DNA of 64,000 bases from Psococerastis gibbosa (Eukaryota; Arthropoda; Insecta; Psocodea; Psocidae), in NCBI GenBank assembly GCA_963971405.1, contig OZ020487.1, positions 43,125,039 through 43,189,038 on the forward strand, read 5' to 3'. Shown piece by piece: positions 1 through 12,500 of this stretch (positions are counted from its first letter, which is position 1; each line of letters begins with the position of its first letter). The translations under genes were made by a program, and so were the position numbers. Under the pieces are notes generated by a model, which did no database searches, had not been told where the DNA came from, and saw only the letters and a list, made by a program, of their open reading frames with translations.

Positions 1-222
1 TTGTACTTAACATATCCCATGACGCCATTTTTTAATTTTAGTTTGTTTGTGATTTTACTGTATGATCATTGATCAATTTTAACTATGGCATAGAGGAAAA
101 TAAACATTTCCGTCAATTCTGCAATGCGAGGTCGGTGGAAACGCCACCTAAGTCTTGAATGTCTGCTACCACGTCACCGTTGTTGGAAATAGCCCTAGCC
201 GGTCAATGGAATGGGCACCCAA
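1..222. mobile_element. Compound foldback MITE (cut by window edge)
   Basis: The right half of the compound element described at 5254-5650: inner part with ATGATCATTGATCAATTTTA, inner end GCAATGCGAGGTCGGTGGAA, then outer arm AATGTCTGCTACCACGTCAC and outer end GGTCAATGGAATGGGCACC. Confidence 0.85.
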
Positions 223-402
223 GGCCAGCTTATCCCATACCCGCCACACTCTAGAGTCTAGACTTTCGACCCCCCCTCCCCCCCCCCCCCCACCATCGCA
301 AATCTATAGCTACGGCCTACATGTACATGTATACTAAACTAATTGACAAAATATAAGAAAGCCGAACGGGTTCACTCGTACCGGCTCTTTAATAATTACA
401 AC

Positions 403-556
403 ACCAAAAAGGCGCTTATTCCACCGACGTCAATAGTTCACTATTGACGTGTTTTACGGGGTAGCAGACAATTTTTACACTGTCTTTAATGTCTGCTACC
501 ACGTCAAACACGTCAATAGTGAACTATTGACGACGGTGGAATAAGCGTCAAATTAA
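403..556. mobile_element. Foldback MITE (CCACCGACGTC type)
   Basis: Ends GGCGCTTATTCCACCGACGT and its inverse, with the inner arm AATGTCTGCTACCACGTC shared by the whole family. No inner insertion. Confidence 0.8.
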
Positions 557-1334
557 AAAGTCACTATGATATTGTGTGGATCAAGGGTTAGATTTTACAG
601 ACGAAGATTCATTGATCCGTATAACCTCGAGCATTCATAGAACCTCAAACCCCTGAGGTTACAGCCTTGCCAAAGTTAACCTTAAGACTATTATAAAATA
701 TATAAATATGGGATGGGTTAGGAAATTTGCCCATATGCACGAGGAACGTAACCTTCAGGCAAGTCCGCGCATACAGCACAGCAAGACACAACTCTCTAGA
801 GGGAGACAAATAGAGTACAGACATACAGTCGAATGAGTCGATACTCGATAATCGATAGTCACAGGGGTTTAATATGCCGCCTATGCTTAACATATGAAAT
901 TCCAACTACTAGATTAAGTTGTTTACAAAAACTTTCAAACCTGCGACAAGACCACCTACATTGTACATTGTCACGTGTCCCTTTCCAACCAAATTCTTTA
1001 TTGCTTAAAATTATCTTATGGTAATTGGATGGTGCCACCACGGCTGATTTTAAGGTTTATGCTATGGTCTAATTGCACGGTCAGTGCCTCCTAAATCCCA
1101 AATTTGAATCTTCCGCGCATAACACGTGACGTAACGCGGAACGCCACTTAGAAGGTAGGTAGAACAGTCTGGGCTTAGGTATAAGACATCCCATACATTT
1201 CGCATGACTTCGAAACTCTTATTTCTCCTACAACATTTTCATGTTTATAGTAGATCCCTTAATTAACAAGTAGTAGAGTAATAACAAAGAAAAACGTAAA
1301 GTGTAATTCCTTAGTCATGTGGTTGCGATATAAA
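557..1334. other. No gene or clear repeat seen
   Basis: A/T-rich sequence with no long frame, RNA gene or repeat that I can support. Confidence 0.5.
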
Positions 1335-1626
1335 AGAACCGGTCCGAGTCGAACACGCTTTCCAATTTATCAATTAGTAGATCACCGAAATTAGATTATA
1401 TATACCATATAATACTACAATGTAATTAGTAGATAGAGAAAATGAGTAATTCCATGGTAAATAATTTTCCTATGGTTAAATTTTGGATATCTCGGGGGGA
1501 GGAGGGGGCAGGGAGGGGGGTTGTCCACCTGACGGCACTGGAGGTGAGGTAAATTCTAGATAGGTCAGACCAACACGTTACCACACAGTAATAATGGCAG
1601 GGCCCACAATGCATTTGGCCGTTATT
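1335..1626 (-). mobile_element. 3' part of a hairpin-ended element (family H)
   Basis: Starts AAAGAACCGGTCCGAGTCGA and CTTTCCAATTTATCAATTAG, i.e. the inverse of the end of the full copy at 1627-2485, and stops where that copy begins. The two copies stand tail to head in opposite orientation. Confidence 0.75.
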
Positions 1627-2485
1627 GCTTTCCAATTTATACGTAGTATAAGGAAAGCTTTGTGATGGTCGAAATTTTCGATTCCGAGATTTCAACGGAT
1701 TTACACGTTTTGAGGTCTCAGGAATCCAAAAAAGTGGTTTTTACGAAATGTCTGTCTGTCTGTGTGTCGATTTCCGGGCAAACTACTCGGCCGATTTTGA
1801 TGAAATTTGGAATGTAGGTTTATAAAAATCATACCTTGGGACCATTTTTTTTTATTTAGGACTAACTCAATTTTGGGGGGTTTTATTTTCAAAACTCATA
1901 AAAAACGTCTAAAAAAATTATTTCTCAAAAACGGCTCCAACGATTTCTTTTAAATTCACATATATTGTAGTCGTTATTAATGTTGACACAATGCGGGGGG
2001 GTCGCTTGCCCCTTGATAGTTTGCTTCTGGGGGTAAAAAAATAAAAATAACTAAATTTTAATGAAAAATGACTAAAAAATAATTTTTCTGTGAAACCTTT
2101 CCATCGATGATTTCTACCTTCTGGCATGTTTTAGGTGATAAATTGGGTAACAAAACCGGACAAGTTGCTTTCCCAAAAAACTATTTGGTTTCGTGCAAAA
2201 AAAATGTTTTTGAAAAAATGATATAGAAAATTCACGGTCAGCAAATGCATTGCGTGCCCTGCCATTACTGCTGTGTGGTAACTCGTTGGTCTGACCTATC
2301 GAGAATTTACCTCACCTCCAGTGACGTCAGGTGGACAACCCCCCCCCCCCCCCTCCAAGATGCCCGAAATTTAACTATAGGAAAATTATTTACCATGAAA
2401 TTACTCATTTTCTCTAGCTACTACTTGATAAATTGGAAAGCACGTTCGAGTAAACTCGGACCGGTTCTTGTCTATAATTTTTTCA
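1627..2485 (+). mobile_element. Family H element, full length
   Basis: About 860 bp. The left end is a hairpin, GCTTTCC..TTATAC-GTA-GTATAAGGAAAGC. The right end has the inverse ATAAATTGGAAAGC and then a small hairpin (CGAGTAAACTCG) and ACCGGTTCTT. Inside are CTGT repeats, GATTTTGATGAAATTTGG, G runs and a C run. No coding was found. Termini do not match a named superfamily; a non-autonomous element is inferred. Confidence 0.75.
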
Positions 2486-3085
2486 AAAAAAAAGGTTTTC
2501 ATCAAAACCAATGAGTTTTTTGCGAAAGCACCCTGCCCGGTTTCGTTACTCAATTTAACACCTATAACATGCCTGAAGTTAGAAATCATCAATCGAAAGG
2601 TTTCGCAGAAAAATTATTAGTCATTTTTCATGAAAATTTTGTTATTTTTATTTTTTTACCCCCAGAAGCAAACAATCAAGGGGCATGCGACCCCCTGTAT
2701 TTTATTAACATTAATAACAGCTACAATATATGTGAATTTAAAAGAAATCGTTGGAGCCGTTTTTGAGAAATAATTTTTTTAGACGTTTTTTTGGAGTTTT
2801 GGGAGAATAAAACCACCCTAAATTGAGTTAACCAAAAATAAAAATTCTCGAGGTATGATTTTTGTGAACCTACGTGCTAAATTTCATCAAAATCGAACGA
2901 GTAGTTTGCCCGAAAATCGATGAACAGACAGACAGACAAACAGACAGAGCTAAAGACAGACATTTCGTAAAAACCACTTTTTTGGGTTTCTTGGACCTCA
3001 AAACGTGTAAATCCGTTGGAATCTCGGAATCGAAAATTTCGACCATCACAAAGCTTTCCTTATACTTCGTTTAAATTCGAAAGCA
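2486..3085 (-). mobile_element. Family H element, partial
   Basis: The inverse of the first two thirds of the 1627 copy, with ACAGACAGACAGAC and the left-end hairpin at 3050-3085 in worn form. It directly follows the full copy in opposite orientation. Confidence 0.75.
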
Positions 3086-3494
3086 ATGAATGTTTCTGCA
3101 CTCTAATTCTTTCCAAAATACATACTCGCAGTTTCCATGCATTTCGTTTTGAAATATTTATTTCATTTTATGTAATTTACCTGGGAAATTGTATTGCATT
3201 TATAGTATAGATGTTTCATATTTAATATAAATGGTCCGACATAATGACCTGCATGGTTCAATGGGCAATATAAAGTTAGTCATTGGTCAGCCTAACGAAA
3301 GCCCTTTTAATTATAATAGATAGGCCCACTCCACTCTACACAATTTTATCCCACTAGGTTGTTATGGAATCGGTCGGACCAATTCGGAAACTGGACCGGC
3401 AAAATTTGGGCCAGTAAGAGATAAAAAATCCCTTTCGGCTATGGCCGATCAGGTGTAGGGAGATTCCCCAAACCCTGCTTTCCTCCACGCTACC

Positions 3495-4410
3495 CAGAGG
3501 CGTTAAGTTTTAGAATGATGGCGGGGGCAAAACTAAGTAGACCTTATGACGTCATCAGGCAGGATTGATGAAAAAATTGATAATATAACAGAAAAATTGT
3601 AGAGTTTTACGCATTTTTTAATAGTTGTAAAGTATAGCTGTAGATTTTACAAAGCTAAAAGAACCGGTCCGAGTTCACTCGAACATGCTTTCCAATTTAT
3701 CAAAATTAGTAGATAGAGAAAATTGAAGTAAAGTAAATTCGTGTCGGGGTGGTACTACCCGTGGTACAGGAGTTTTCAGGTTGCATCAACAGCCTCCTGT
3801 TAAAATTTAGTTATTTTTATTTTTTTACCCCCAGAAGCAAACTATCAAGGGGCAAGCGACCCCCCGCATTTTGTCAACATTAATAACGACTACAATCTAC
3901 GAGAATTTAAAAGAAATCGTTGGAGCCCTTTTTGAGAAATAATTTTTTTAGACGTTTTTTTTGGAGTTTTTTGAAAATAAACCCCCCCCCCCAAATTGAG
4001 TTAGCCCAAAAAAAAAATGGTCCCGAGGTATGATTTTTGTGAACCTACATGCCAAATTTCACTCAAATCCACTGAGTAGTTTGCCCGGAAATCGACGAAC
4101 AGACAGACCGACCGACAGACAGACATTTTGTAAAAACCACTTTTTTGGGTTCCTGGGACCTCAAAACGTGTAAATCCGTTGAAATCTCGGAATCGAAAAT
4201 TTCGACCATCACAAAGCTTTCCTTATACTACGTATAAATTGGAAAGCAAAAAGAATGCTTATATTCATATTGCTGCAAAGGGGACTATGAAGTAAGAACC
4301 ACGTCTTACAATGCTCGAAGCTGGGGGGGGGGGGGTAAAGCCAAAAGGAGCTGGGGGGGCAAGTTGGACCGTGCCCCCCCCCCCCCCCCCCGCCCAACTT
4401 TACGCCCCTG
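3495..4410. mobile_element. hAT-like element holding a family H insertion
   Basis: Ends CAGAGGCGTTAAGTTTTAGA and TTTACGCCCCTG; the flanks are ACGCTACC and ACGCTATG, an 8-bp repeat with two changes. Its body is interrupted from 3655 to 4246 by a family H copy. A related uninterrupted body is at 55650-55905 on the other strand. Confidence 0.7.
3655..4246 (-). mobile_element. Family H element inserted in the hAT-like element
   Basis: Starts AAAGAACCGGTCCGAGTTCA and ends ATAAATTGGAAAGC. An internal foreign stretch at about 3723-3800 replaces part of the body. Confidence 0.75.
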
Positions 4411-5253
4411 ACGCTATGTGTAATAGAAAATAAAAATAAACTTCATTATTTTCCCGATCACAACATCAACACACAAAACACTCTTGTGTTCCAAACTATG
4501 ACGACTATGAACTTTTACATATTAAATTATTTTTACTTTGACTGGACGTCATCTTGAAATCGTTAATTTGTCGTAAAAAGTGTAGATTACCATTATCGTA
4601 GATATTAATACGATCTTTCAGTCAGATTTTAATTCATTCCTCTGCGACCAATAATGACTTGAAACTTGATATGAATTATATAAGTTTTCAATCGGCCGCC
4701 ATCTTATAACTAAATAGCGGATCTAGCTGGTTAACAAGCTCGATCAAGGCATTTGTATGATCAATTTTTGTGCCAAGTTTCATCCAAATCGGATAATATA
4801 TATATATATCATTTTGAACGGAGGGTGGTTTTAGGCTCAGGGGGTCATGAAATGAAAAGTAGTGAAGAAATTTTCCGAAAGTCGAACATTGGTCGCCATC
4901 TCAATAGGTAGATGAATCTCCATAAAAGAACGCAACGATCCACAGTAACCCCTTAGACCCGGTACACAGGGGACGATTCCCATAGTCACGATTTTCCGAC
5001 GCCTAATTCCATTGTAGCTATAGGGCCAGCAGAAAATTTCTTGTCGCTTTCGGAAGCTGGCGTGCTGCTGGCCGCATAAAAGTGCACGGGTTTCCCTTAG
5101 ACACGCCAAAGCATAGAAATCTTCTCAATTAAGACTCTGCACCGACCATTAACCATGGCCTAGCGGCTAACCAGCCTTTCCTCGTTATGGAAAAGACATC
5201 CGCAAATCGCGACTGGGAGAATGTACCGGGTCTTACCAGAAACCTTAGGCGGG

Positions 5254-5650
5254 GATTCCACCGACCGGCTAGGGCTAAATACAAAAACGGTGACGTGGTA
5301 GCAGACATTCAAGACTTAGGCGGGGTTTTCACAGACCTCGCATTGCAGAATGCAAAAGACATTGACGGAAATTAGAATTTTTCTTTTTATAGAAATCTAT
5401 TAAAATGTTTGTACTTAACATACCCCATGACGCCATTTTTTAATTTTAGTTTGTTTGTTTGTGATTTTACTGTACGATCATTGATCAATTTTAACTATGG
5501 CATAGAGAAAAACAAACATTTCCGTCAATGACATTTGCATTCTGCAATGCGAGGTCGGTGGAAACCCCACCTAAGTCTTGAATGCCTGCTACCACGTCAC
5601 CGTTTTTGTATTTAGCCCTAGCCGGTCGGTGGAATGCCCGCCTAACAGCC
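5254..5650. mobile_element. Compound foldback MITE: one MITE inside another
   Basis: Outer ends are GGCGGGGATTCCACCGACCG and inverse. The outer arm runs through GACGTGGTAGCAGACATTCA to GACTTA, where an inner MITE begins (ends GGCGGGGTTTTCAC and GTGGAAACCCCACC) and carries a unique centre of about 200 bp. After the inner element the outer arm resumes in mirror image, TAAGTCTTGAATGCCTGC. Both ends share the CCACCGACC subterminal motif. Confidence 0.88.
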
Positions 5651-5657
5651 TACCAGT

Positions 5658-5880
5658 CGGGACATGTACAGTAGTGGCACTGACGCCGACTTTCACCCGA
5701 AAGGTTGTTGGTTCGAGTCCCACACTTGCAACATTTTCTGGCCATGCTTCGGAGGGCATGTAAAGCAGGCGGTCCCGGGCATTCCTGGTTGAGTGGAAGA
5801 GAGGGCTTTATAGCCCTAACTCCGCTAGGTTGGCTTAGTAAAAGAACAAAAAAGTCCTTATTTATTTGTATATTTAATAT
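5658..5880 (+). repeat. tRNA-derived SINE (family S1)
   Basis: Pol III style head with B box GGTTCGAGTCC at about 5711, a body with GGCCATGCTTCGGAGGGCAT and GGTTGGCTTAGTAA, and a tail TCCTTATTTATTTG. It directly abuts the compound MITE ending at 5650. Confidence 0.8.
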
Positions 5881-6015
5881 ATAGTCTCAGTAGATTATTT
5901 GTTTCCAGCAGTAGACGAAAGTATGGTAACTACAAGTAATGTGGTTGTTCCCTTGCCTCCCCTAGCAGCTAGGGCCTAGATCAATCCCTTGGGATAATTT
6001 GGGGAGGGTATGATT

Positions 6016-6870
6016 TTTGCTTTCCAATTTATACGTAGTATCAGGAAAGCTTTGTGATGGTCCAAATTTTCGATTGCGAGATTTCAACGGATTTACATGT
6101 TTTGAGGTCCCAGGAATCCAAAAGTCGTTTTTACGAAATGTCTGTCTGTCGCTCATCGATTTCCGGGCAAACTATCGTACTTGGTCGATTTTGATGAAAT
6201 TTAGCATGTAGGTTCACAAAAATCATACCTCGGAACCATTTTTTTTATTATTATTTTGGGCTAACTGGGGGTTTTATTCTAAAAAAAAAAAGAATCAAAA
6301 AAACGTCTAAAGAAATTATTTCACAAAAACGGCTCCAACGATGATTTTAAATTCACATATATTGTAGTCGTTATTAATGTTAATAAAATGCGGGGGGTCG
6401 CATGCCCCTTGATAGTTTGCTTCTGGGGGTAAAAAAATAAAAATAACTATATTTTAATGAAAAATGACTAAAAAATAATTTTTCTGTGAAACCTTTCAAT
6501 CGATGACTTCTACCTTCAGGCATGTTTATGTGTTAAATTGAGCAACGAAACGGGACAGGCTTCCAAAAAAAAACTATTTGGTTTTGTGCAAAAAAAAAAA
6601 TCGAAAAAATTATTCGTGAAAATGCATTAGGTGCCCTGCCATTATTACTGTGTGGTAATGTGTTGGTCTGACCTATCTAGAATTTACCTCACCTCCAGTG
6701 ATGTCAGATGGACAACCCCCCCCCCCCCCCCCACCGAGATATCTGAAATTTAACCACCATAGGAAAATTATTTGCCATGGCATTACTCATTTTCTCTTTC
6801 TACTAATTGATAAATTGGAAAGCATGTTAGAGTAAACACGGACCGGTTCTTTTTTGTCTTGTAAGAAGGG
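6016..6870 (+). mobile_element. Family H element, full length
   Basis: Left hairpin GCTTTCCAATTTATACGTAG and right end GATAAATTGGAAAGCATG with ACCGGTTCTT, as at 1627-2485. The same internal order of blocks is present. Confidence 0.75.
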
Positions 6871-7984
6871 AAAAAATACATTTTTTTAAAGTGTTTTACT
6901 AGCACAAAGAAATGAAATATTACTCATTGCAGCTCTTGGCCGCGCTAATAAGGTAATATTACTGTCCCTCCCCAAACTCACCCAGTCGCGTCGGATTGTT
7001 GAGAGCATTTTATTAAAAGTAAGGTGACTATGAGGCCCATGCCTCTAATGACTATTAACACAACAGGCATTGTAAGTCCAACTAACCCTTTGTTAAGTAA
7101 TGACGGTAGCAATTGGTCACCCCTGAATTACCCCAAAATCTTTTAGTCATAAAATAGGAATTCATATCACCTTTCCATGATAGAGCTTTAGCCCAGTAGC
7201 ACTCATAAAAAAATACTTCATTATATATGCCTCTTCTAGCGAAAATTGGCGATTCGTCATGGCAATTCGGACCTTAGAAATTACTGCAGTGAAAAGGGAA
7301 GTCGTGCTTTTGCCACACCAGGTTTTTGTCTCAGGTTTCTAAACCAGGATGTTCTTTTGTCGGGAGCCCTCGATCTTTTAGATCCGTTTGCAAATATATG
7401 ATTATTTATTTTATTTTATTTTCTTAGTCTGGATTATAACATGCAAAAGACGACATTTTTTGTTCCTCATCACATGGCTGAAGTATATTAGCTTCCGTTT
7501 CTTAACCGTCGGCAGCAAATCTACCTCAGGACCTCGACATAAGGGACACGACCTCTCCAAGATATGTGTCTGTCTATCGACATTTCAAATGCACTGATTC
7601 TGTGCTCCATACATGGGACAAACCATACAAAACTATTGCGAACACATAAAGCTTCACCATTCAGATTCCGGCACTTCCTACATTTTGTTGAAGACATTTC
7701 GAGCTTGTTCAATGCGGCTGCGAATACCCTGGCTCAGTGTTTACAATACATCTGAGGCGAAAGTACTGCCCCGAAACAATTTCTGGACACCTGTAAGCCT
7801 ACAACCAGCGAGGTACCACACCACCTATCTTCATGAAACCATAAACGGCCGGTAGGAGTACATAAGGCTAGCACTAGTCGTTCCTAGAGTATACAATTTA
7901 CAGTAAATAAAGCCATTGCGATGTGGTGTTCTATAAGAATTCTAAAAATATCACGGAGATATATAGCAAAACTACTGAAAAGGT
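6871..7984. other. No gene seen
   Basis: Only short overlapping frames of 60-80 codons on both strands, without recognisable motifs. Confidence 0.5.
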
Positions 7985-8082
7985 GAGTAAAGAAGAGGAA
8001 AGGATAAATGAGGCATGGCCCCTAATCGGTGAGAAGAGTCAAATGGATGAGTCACATGATCCGACATGAAGGACTGCTTGGC
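7985..8082 (+). mobile_element. Possible LINE remnant
   Basis: One frame reads VKWMSHMIRHEGLL, which resembles the C-terminal motif of some non-LTR elements (WxSHMIRHDxLL). It is too short to place further. It abuts a copy of the dispersed 150-bp family that begins at 8090. Confidence 0.35.
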
Positions 8083-8089
8083 AGCTTTT

Positions 8090-8270
8090 ATATATATAGG
8101 TTAATCGCATACAAACAATTTAATGAATGCATCCGATTGGCCTCTTCAGTCGCCTCTGTGTAGGTTAGTACCCGTGTTGAGTTACGACACGTCTCCGATC
8201 GCATGGCTTGTAGAGACTCGCACAAGTTCAAGCACGCTACCACCTTGCCATCGAAGTCGATGACACCACT
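8090..8270 (-). repeat. Dispersed family R copy
   Basis: Contains TAACTCAACACGGGTACTAA, TGCGAGTCTCTACA and CATTCATTAAATTGTTTGTA in the inverse. About ten copies occur in the window, none with a coding frame, a tRNA box or clear ends; many end beside TA repeats. Nature unknown. Confidence 0.65.
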
Positions 8271-8930
8271 GAGGGCACTACAGCCAGGGGCCGACCAAGA
8301 AAGACGTACCCAGAAGACCTCAAGCAAGATAAATACTCCTTAAGAAAGACCCAGGGAGCTGCCACTCCAACCACTAGCAACTGCAGTCTTTTTCAAGTTA
8401 CAGCTGGCTGGCTGGTTGGCGGCAACATGCAACATATGGCACCGATGCCTCTACCCCCCCCCCCCTCCCGATCCTGGCACGTTCTCTTCAGCTCCACGTA
8501 TGTATTGGCCCTACATCCTCCATCCTCAGTTGACGCCTTCTATTGCTTCCTTACGAATTGCAGCTTACGAAGTTCTCGTGTCGAGGCAAATGTCCAATCC
8601 AGTGAGCTCGTTTCGCACTTATCGACACAACCAAAGTTTTTCCTTCGCTTATTCTGGTTAGAACGTCCTCATTTGTAACATGGGCTTGCCAAGGCAGTCT
8701 ATATCCAGGAATTCAAAGGATAGAAGTTCGGGTAGAATTGGCGAGCTACACTCATAGCTGATTGGTTGGCCGCAACCATTTTGCTGGCACAAAAGTTGTC
8801 CATAATAAGAAATCATAAATATTGTTATTGTAATAATAATATTACAATATACATATACACTTTAAAGCAGACCTGAACATAATTAATGGGCAACTTTCGC
8901 AGAGAAATTCATAACGACAGGACTCCAAAT

Positions 8931-9516
8931 CAGGGTTGCCAAACGTCCCGTAATTCAAGGGACAGTCCCGTATTTGAAGGGTTTGTCCCGTGTCCCTTAC
9001 GCTAAATTTCCCGTATTTAAAGGCTTAGGTTAAGATGTGTTAAAAAGAACAACGTGTTTGTGGAGTGAATTTTCTCGCACATAAATTACAAAATGGACCG
9101 ACACATGAAATAGATGTTCGTCAAATTTAATTTAATATAAAGACTTTTTTTTTAATTAGGACTTTTTATTGTTTCTATTACTAAGCCAACCTAGCGAATT
9201 TAGGGCTAGAAAGCCCTCTCTTACACTCAACTAGGAAGGCCCGGGACCGCCTGCTTTACATGCCCTCCGAAGCATGGCCAGAAAATGTAGCCAGTGTGGG
9301 ACTCGAACCAACAACCTCTCGGGTGAAAGGCAGAGTTCGTACCACTACGCTACATGTCATAAATATATAAATTTAGTTAAGCGGATCCAGTGAAACATGA
9401 TTTTCTTTTCACATAGGTAGGTGTCTGCCTTCATAGGTGTCCACTGACTCTTGGGTTTATACGAGGGCCCCTGAAGAAAAGTGTATATGCAACGGGGTAT
9501 TTATTTGGCAACCCTG
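8931..9516. mobile_element. hAT-like MITE with 8-bp target repeat, containing a SINE
   Basis: The ends are CAGGGTTGCCAAA and its inverse, TTTGGCAACCCTG. CTCCAAAT flanks it at 8923-8930 and 9517-9524. Inside are repeated CCCGTA motifs and a reverse-oriented tRNA-SINE at 9159-9360, which must have landed after the element was made. It has no coding. Confidence 0.9.
9159..9360 (-). repeat. tRNA-derived SINE (family S1)
   Basis: On the minus strand the head has a B box (GGTTCGAGTCC) and the body has CCCTAA and TAGGTTGGCTTAGTAATAGA, ending in a GTCCT-type tail. It is the same family as at 5658, 14507, 35490 and 56741, and is nested in the hAT-like MITE 8931-9516. Confidence 0.8.
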
Positions 9517-9524
9517 CTCCAAAT

Positions 9525-12500
9525 CCCAATGTTTGATAGGTTGGGCCGGTGATTGGGTGATTGTTTTGATTTTGATTTGTTGGGCGCAGATATTTTCTTA
9601 CATGGAAGTTGTCCATCGTAGCGTAAAATAGTCATGACAAATTTACATAGTAGTTATAGTAATAGTTGGGGGCTCCTGAGAAGTCAACGTTACCAAAGAT
9701 TCACTTGATTTAAAGCATTGTTGACAGCAGCGACACCCAAGGTAACCTTATTGTTACAATAAGGTAAAATTGCATTTGCTGAATTTAAAGTAGCCACAAC
9801 TAAGATGAAAGCATAATCACTGAAATAACAGCAGTGAGTAGTGACAGGAGTGTCTTTGAGCAATTCCAAACAACCGCTACTAAAACATAGGAAACCTTTC
9901 CAATCAGCCTATCATTTTCATATTAAAACACTGACGCTAAAGCTAAGCATGTGAGAGCTACTTCCAAAACTGGTTTTTGTCACGGATGTGTATATAATTT
10001 ATACATTACTATTTGCTGGGCAAGCAAGCGAATATATACATACAAAAGTTGATGCAATGAATGTCTAGTATTTTAACTACATTAGCAATATGCTGTGGAA
10101 ATGAATTTACACAGGGAAAATCGATGGCGGCGGCACTGCATTGGTTGGTTTACCAAGCGGCATTCATTGCCATTTCCTATGCATTATTGAGCTTCCTCTA
10201 CTGGTTCTATTAATCAAGCATGACTTACCCTTTTTCGTCTTCATCCATATCTATCTTGCCTCGCATAGTCCGGTGGCAAGTGGTCAAAATTCAAGCCCCC
10301 TTTTCTTGAATTGCAGAGTTGTTGTTTCCAAAATGGCCGACTGCTGCGCGGCCGCTTTTTGCTTCTTTGATATCCGTATCCGCCCGCCAAATTTAAAAAA
10401 CAAAATCACTATTTTTTTTTTTTGAGCACGTAATATATTACATTCTTTATAACTAATAATTAATAAAAGATAAATAGGAAATAGCACTTGTAAATGCTCT
10501 GTACTTTCTCGTTTATTTCCAAACTTACCACTACTTACAACCATTCTAAGCACCTAGAAATGTTTCTTACCCTACAAGTCTAAAGACCGAATAGCACCCA
10601 GAAGTACAACTTGACTCGCATAGCAGCTTACCATATCACCCAGTAGGCTGCTATAGAAAACCTTTGCGGCTTTCCCCTCAGAATAAAGAATCCTGAGTCT
10701 AATCGATGCTAGGCTAATATATACGTTCTGAAACAGGTCTTACGATTAGATTCAAAAACCTCAACGTCACTTTTGTGATTAACTTCATTGCGGAAGTACC
10801 TACAGTGCAGGAACAAAAAAGCACTGATACGTTAAACATTGTTTCTCAGTAGGCAGTAACTAATTCAGAACAACTATTGTTCTGACTTTTTCAAAATTTC
10901 AAGGGCTTGAAGAATTTAACTACTCTGCCAGACTCCTAAGCTGGTGTACATATACGCCACCACCATCTACCAGTGCATAGCGCTACCATACATTATTACT
11001 TTAGAGAAACTTCTCCGGCTATAGGACCCGCTCAGGGTCCATCGCTGAAATTGAGTATAACAAACAAAACTACCATCAAAGTGAATCTTTAATTGTATGC
11101 CACCAATATTAAAACCAAGCCTGCACATTCAATCACGATTATATTCAATATGAGTACCGTAAGCAAAGTTTTCACTGTCCACCAATAAGCTAAAATAATA
11201 ATAAAATAAAAAAGATTCCTGTAGCTTTGCATGGATCACAACACTCGATCACCAAATGCAAATATTACTAGCCGGTATTCAGAATAAGAAAGTCCACTAG
11301 AGTTCAATATAAGAGAAACGGGACACTTTTTTTTTTCTGGTGTCTTCTTCCAAACAAACATAGCATGCCATGTAGCCAAAACAGGATTTGTTGATGTTTG
11401 GCTGTGCGCTCTGATTGGTCGAAGACGTGGCAGGTGGCGCTAGATATTAAAAACGACCAGCGAATCTCCCGTCCACGATATACATTCCTTCGATCCATGT
11501 AATAGGGGCACTCACAAAAATTTGAATCGAATTTGTTAATATTATATCTCGAGATGGAGCCTGCCTATTAAATTAAAATTTTTAAAATTAAGACACGATA
11601 GAAGTGGAATGTTTGAATGACAGGGAAATATTTTAATCATTATTTTATTATTTATATGTTAATTATTCATCATCACTTTTGAATAGTAACCACAGATAAG
11701 GACAAAAAAAAGCGCGACGGGAGTATGTCTCACTCTTCTAAGATAACCCAAGGAAAGCGAGACTGGAGATACATAGCGGACAACGACAACACTATGTTGC
11801 CTCCCGACAAACAAGATAGTGGCGCTGCTTTTCGTCACGCGAAAAGGATGCAGATCAGAATTTCAAAGCTCCCTGAAACGAAGTTTCATTCTAAAAACTA
11901 ACATATTTATTAATTCAACAGCAGAGTAAAGAGCTGATTCAAGCAACATGATGGACAGGAAACTCCAGGCTAACGGGCCATGATCAATCTGAAAGTGTAA
12001 TTCCAAACATTCCATATAGGGTCAACAGTAGCAATGTTTCCCTCCGAGATGCAATCTTAGAAGCCTACGCAGTGGCACTGAAGATGTCGGCCGCAGCTGT
12101 TGATGAAACGTTCGCGAAGTGCGCTTCAGATCAACCACGGCCTATTAGTCCGGGTTCTTCTGTTCCATCATCTGCCTCCAGCCTTGAAAGGCTCTGTAAT
12201 TTTGAAAGCAACATTCTTATGGTACAGGGGTTCCCAACAAGTGGTCTGCCTTTCCAGAGGGGCCCACAAGATTAAATCAGAATATTAAAAAAAATATCAA
12301 AAAGAGCATATTTCCCTTTAGGTTTAGGAATTGGAAAGGGTCCTTGCCATTTTAGCCCCGGGATGATGGGGTACTTGGAAAATTTTGTATGGGAATCCCA
12401 TATCTGCTATATATGGTATAAAGTCGATTCTACAAATTGTGAATAACCAGCTTGACCTGTATGTAATAATTAAGTAAATAAAATAGAAAATGCATTCGAT

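Noticed and set aside
4209-4397. Gly/Pro-rich frame
   Set aside because: Translation of G and C runs at the end of a hAT-like element.
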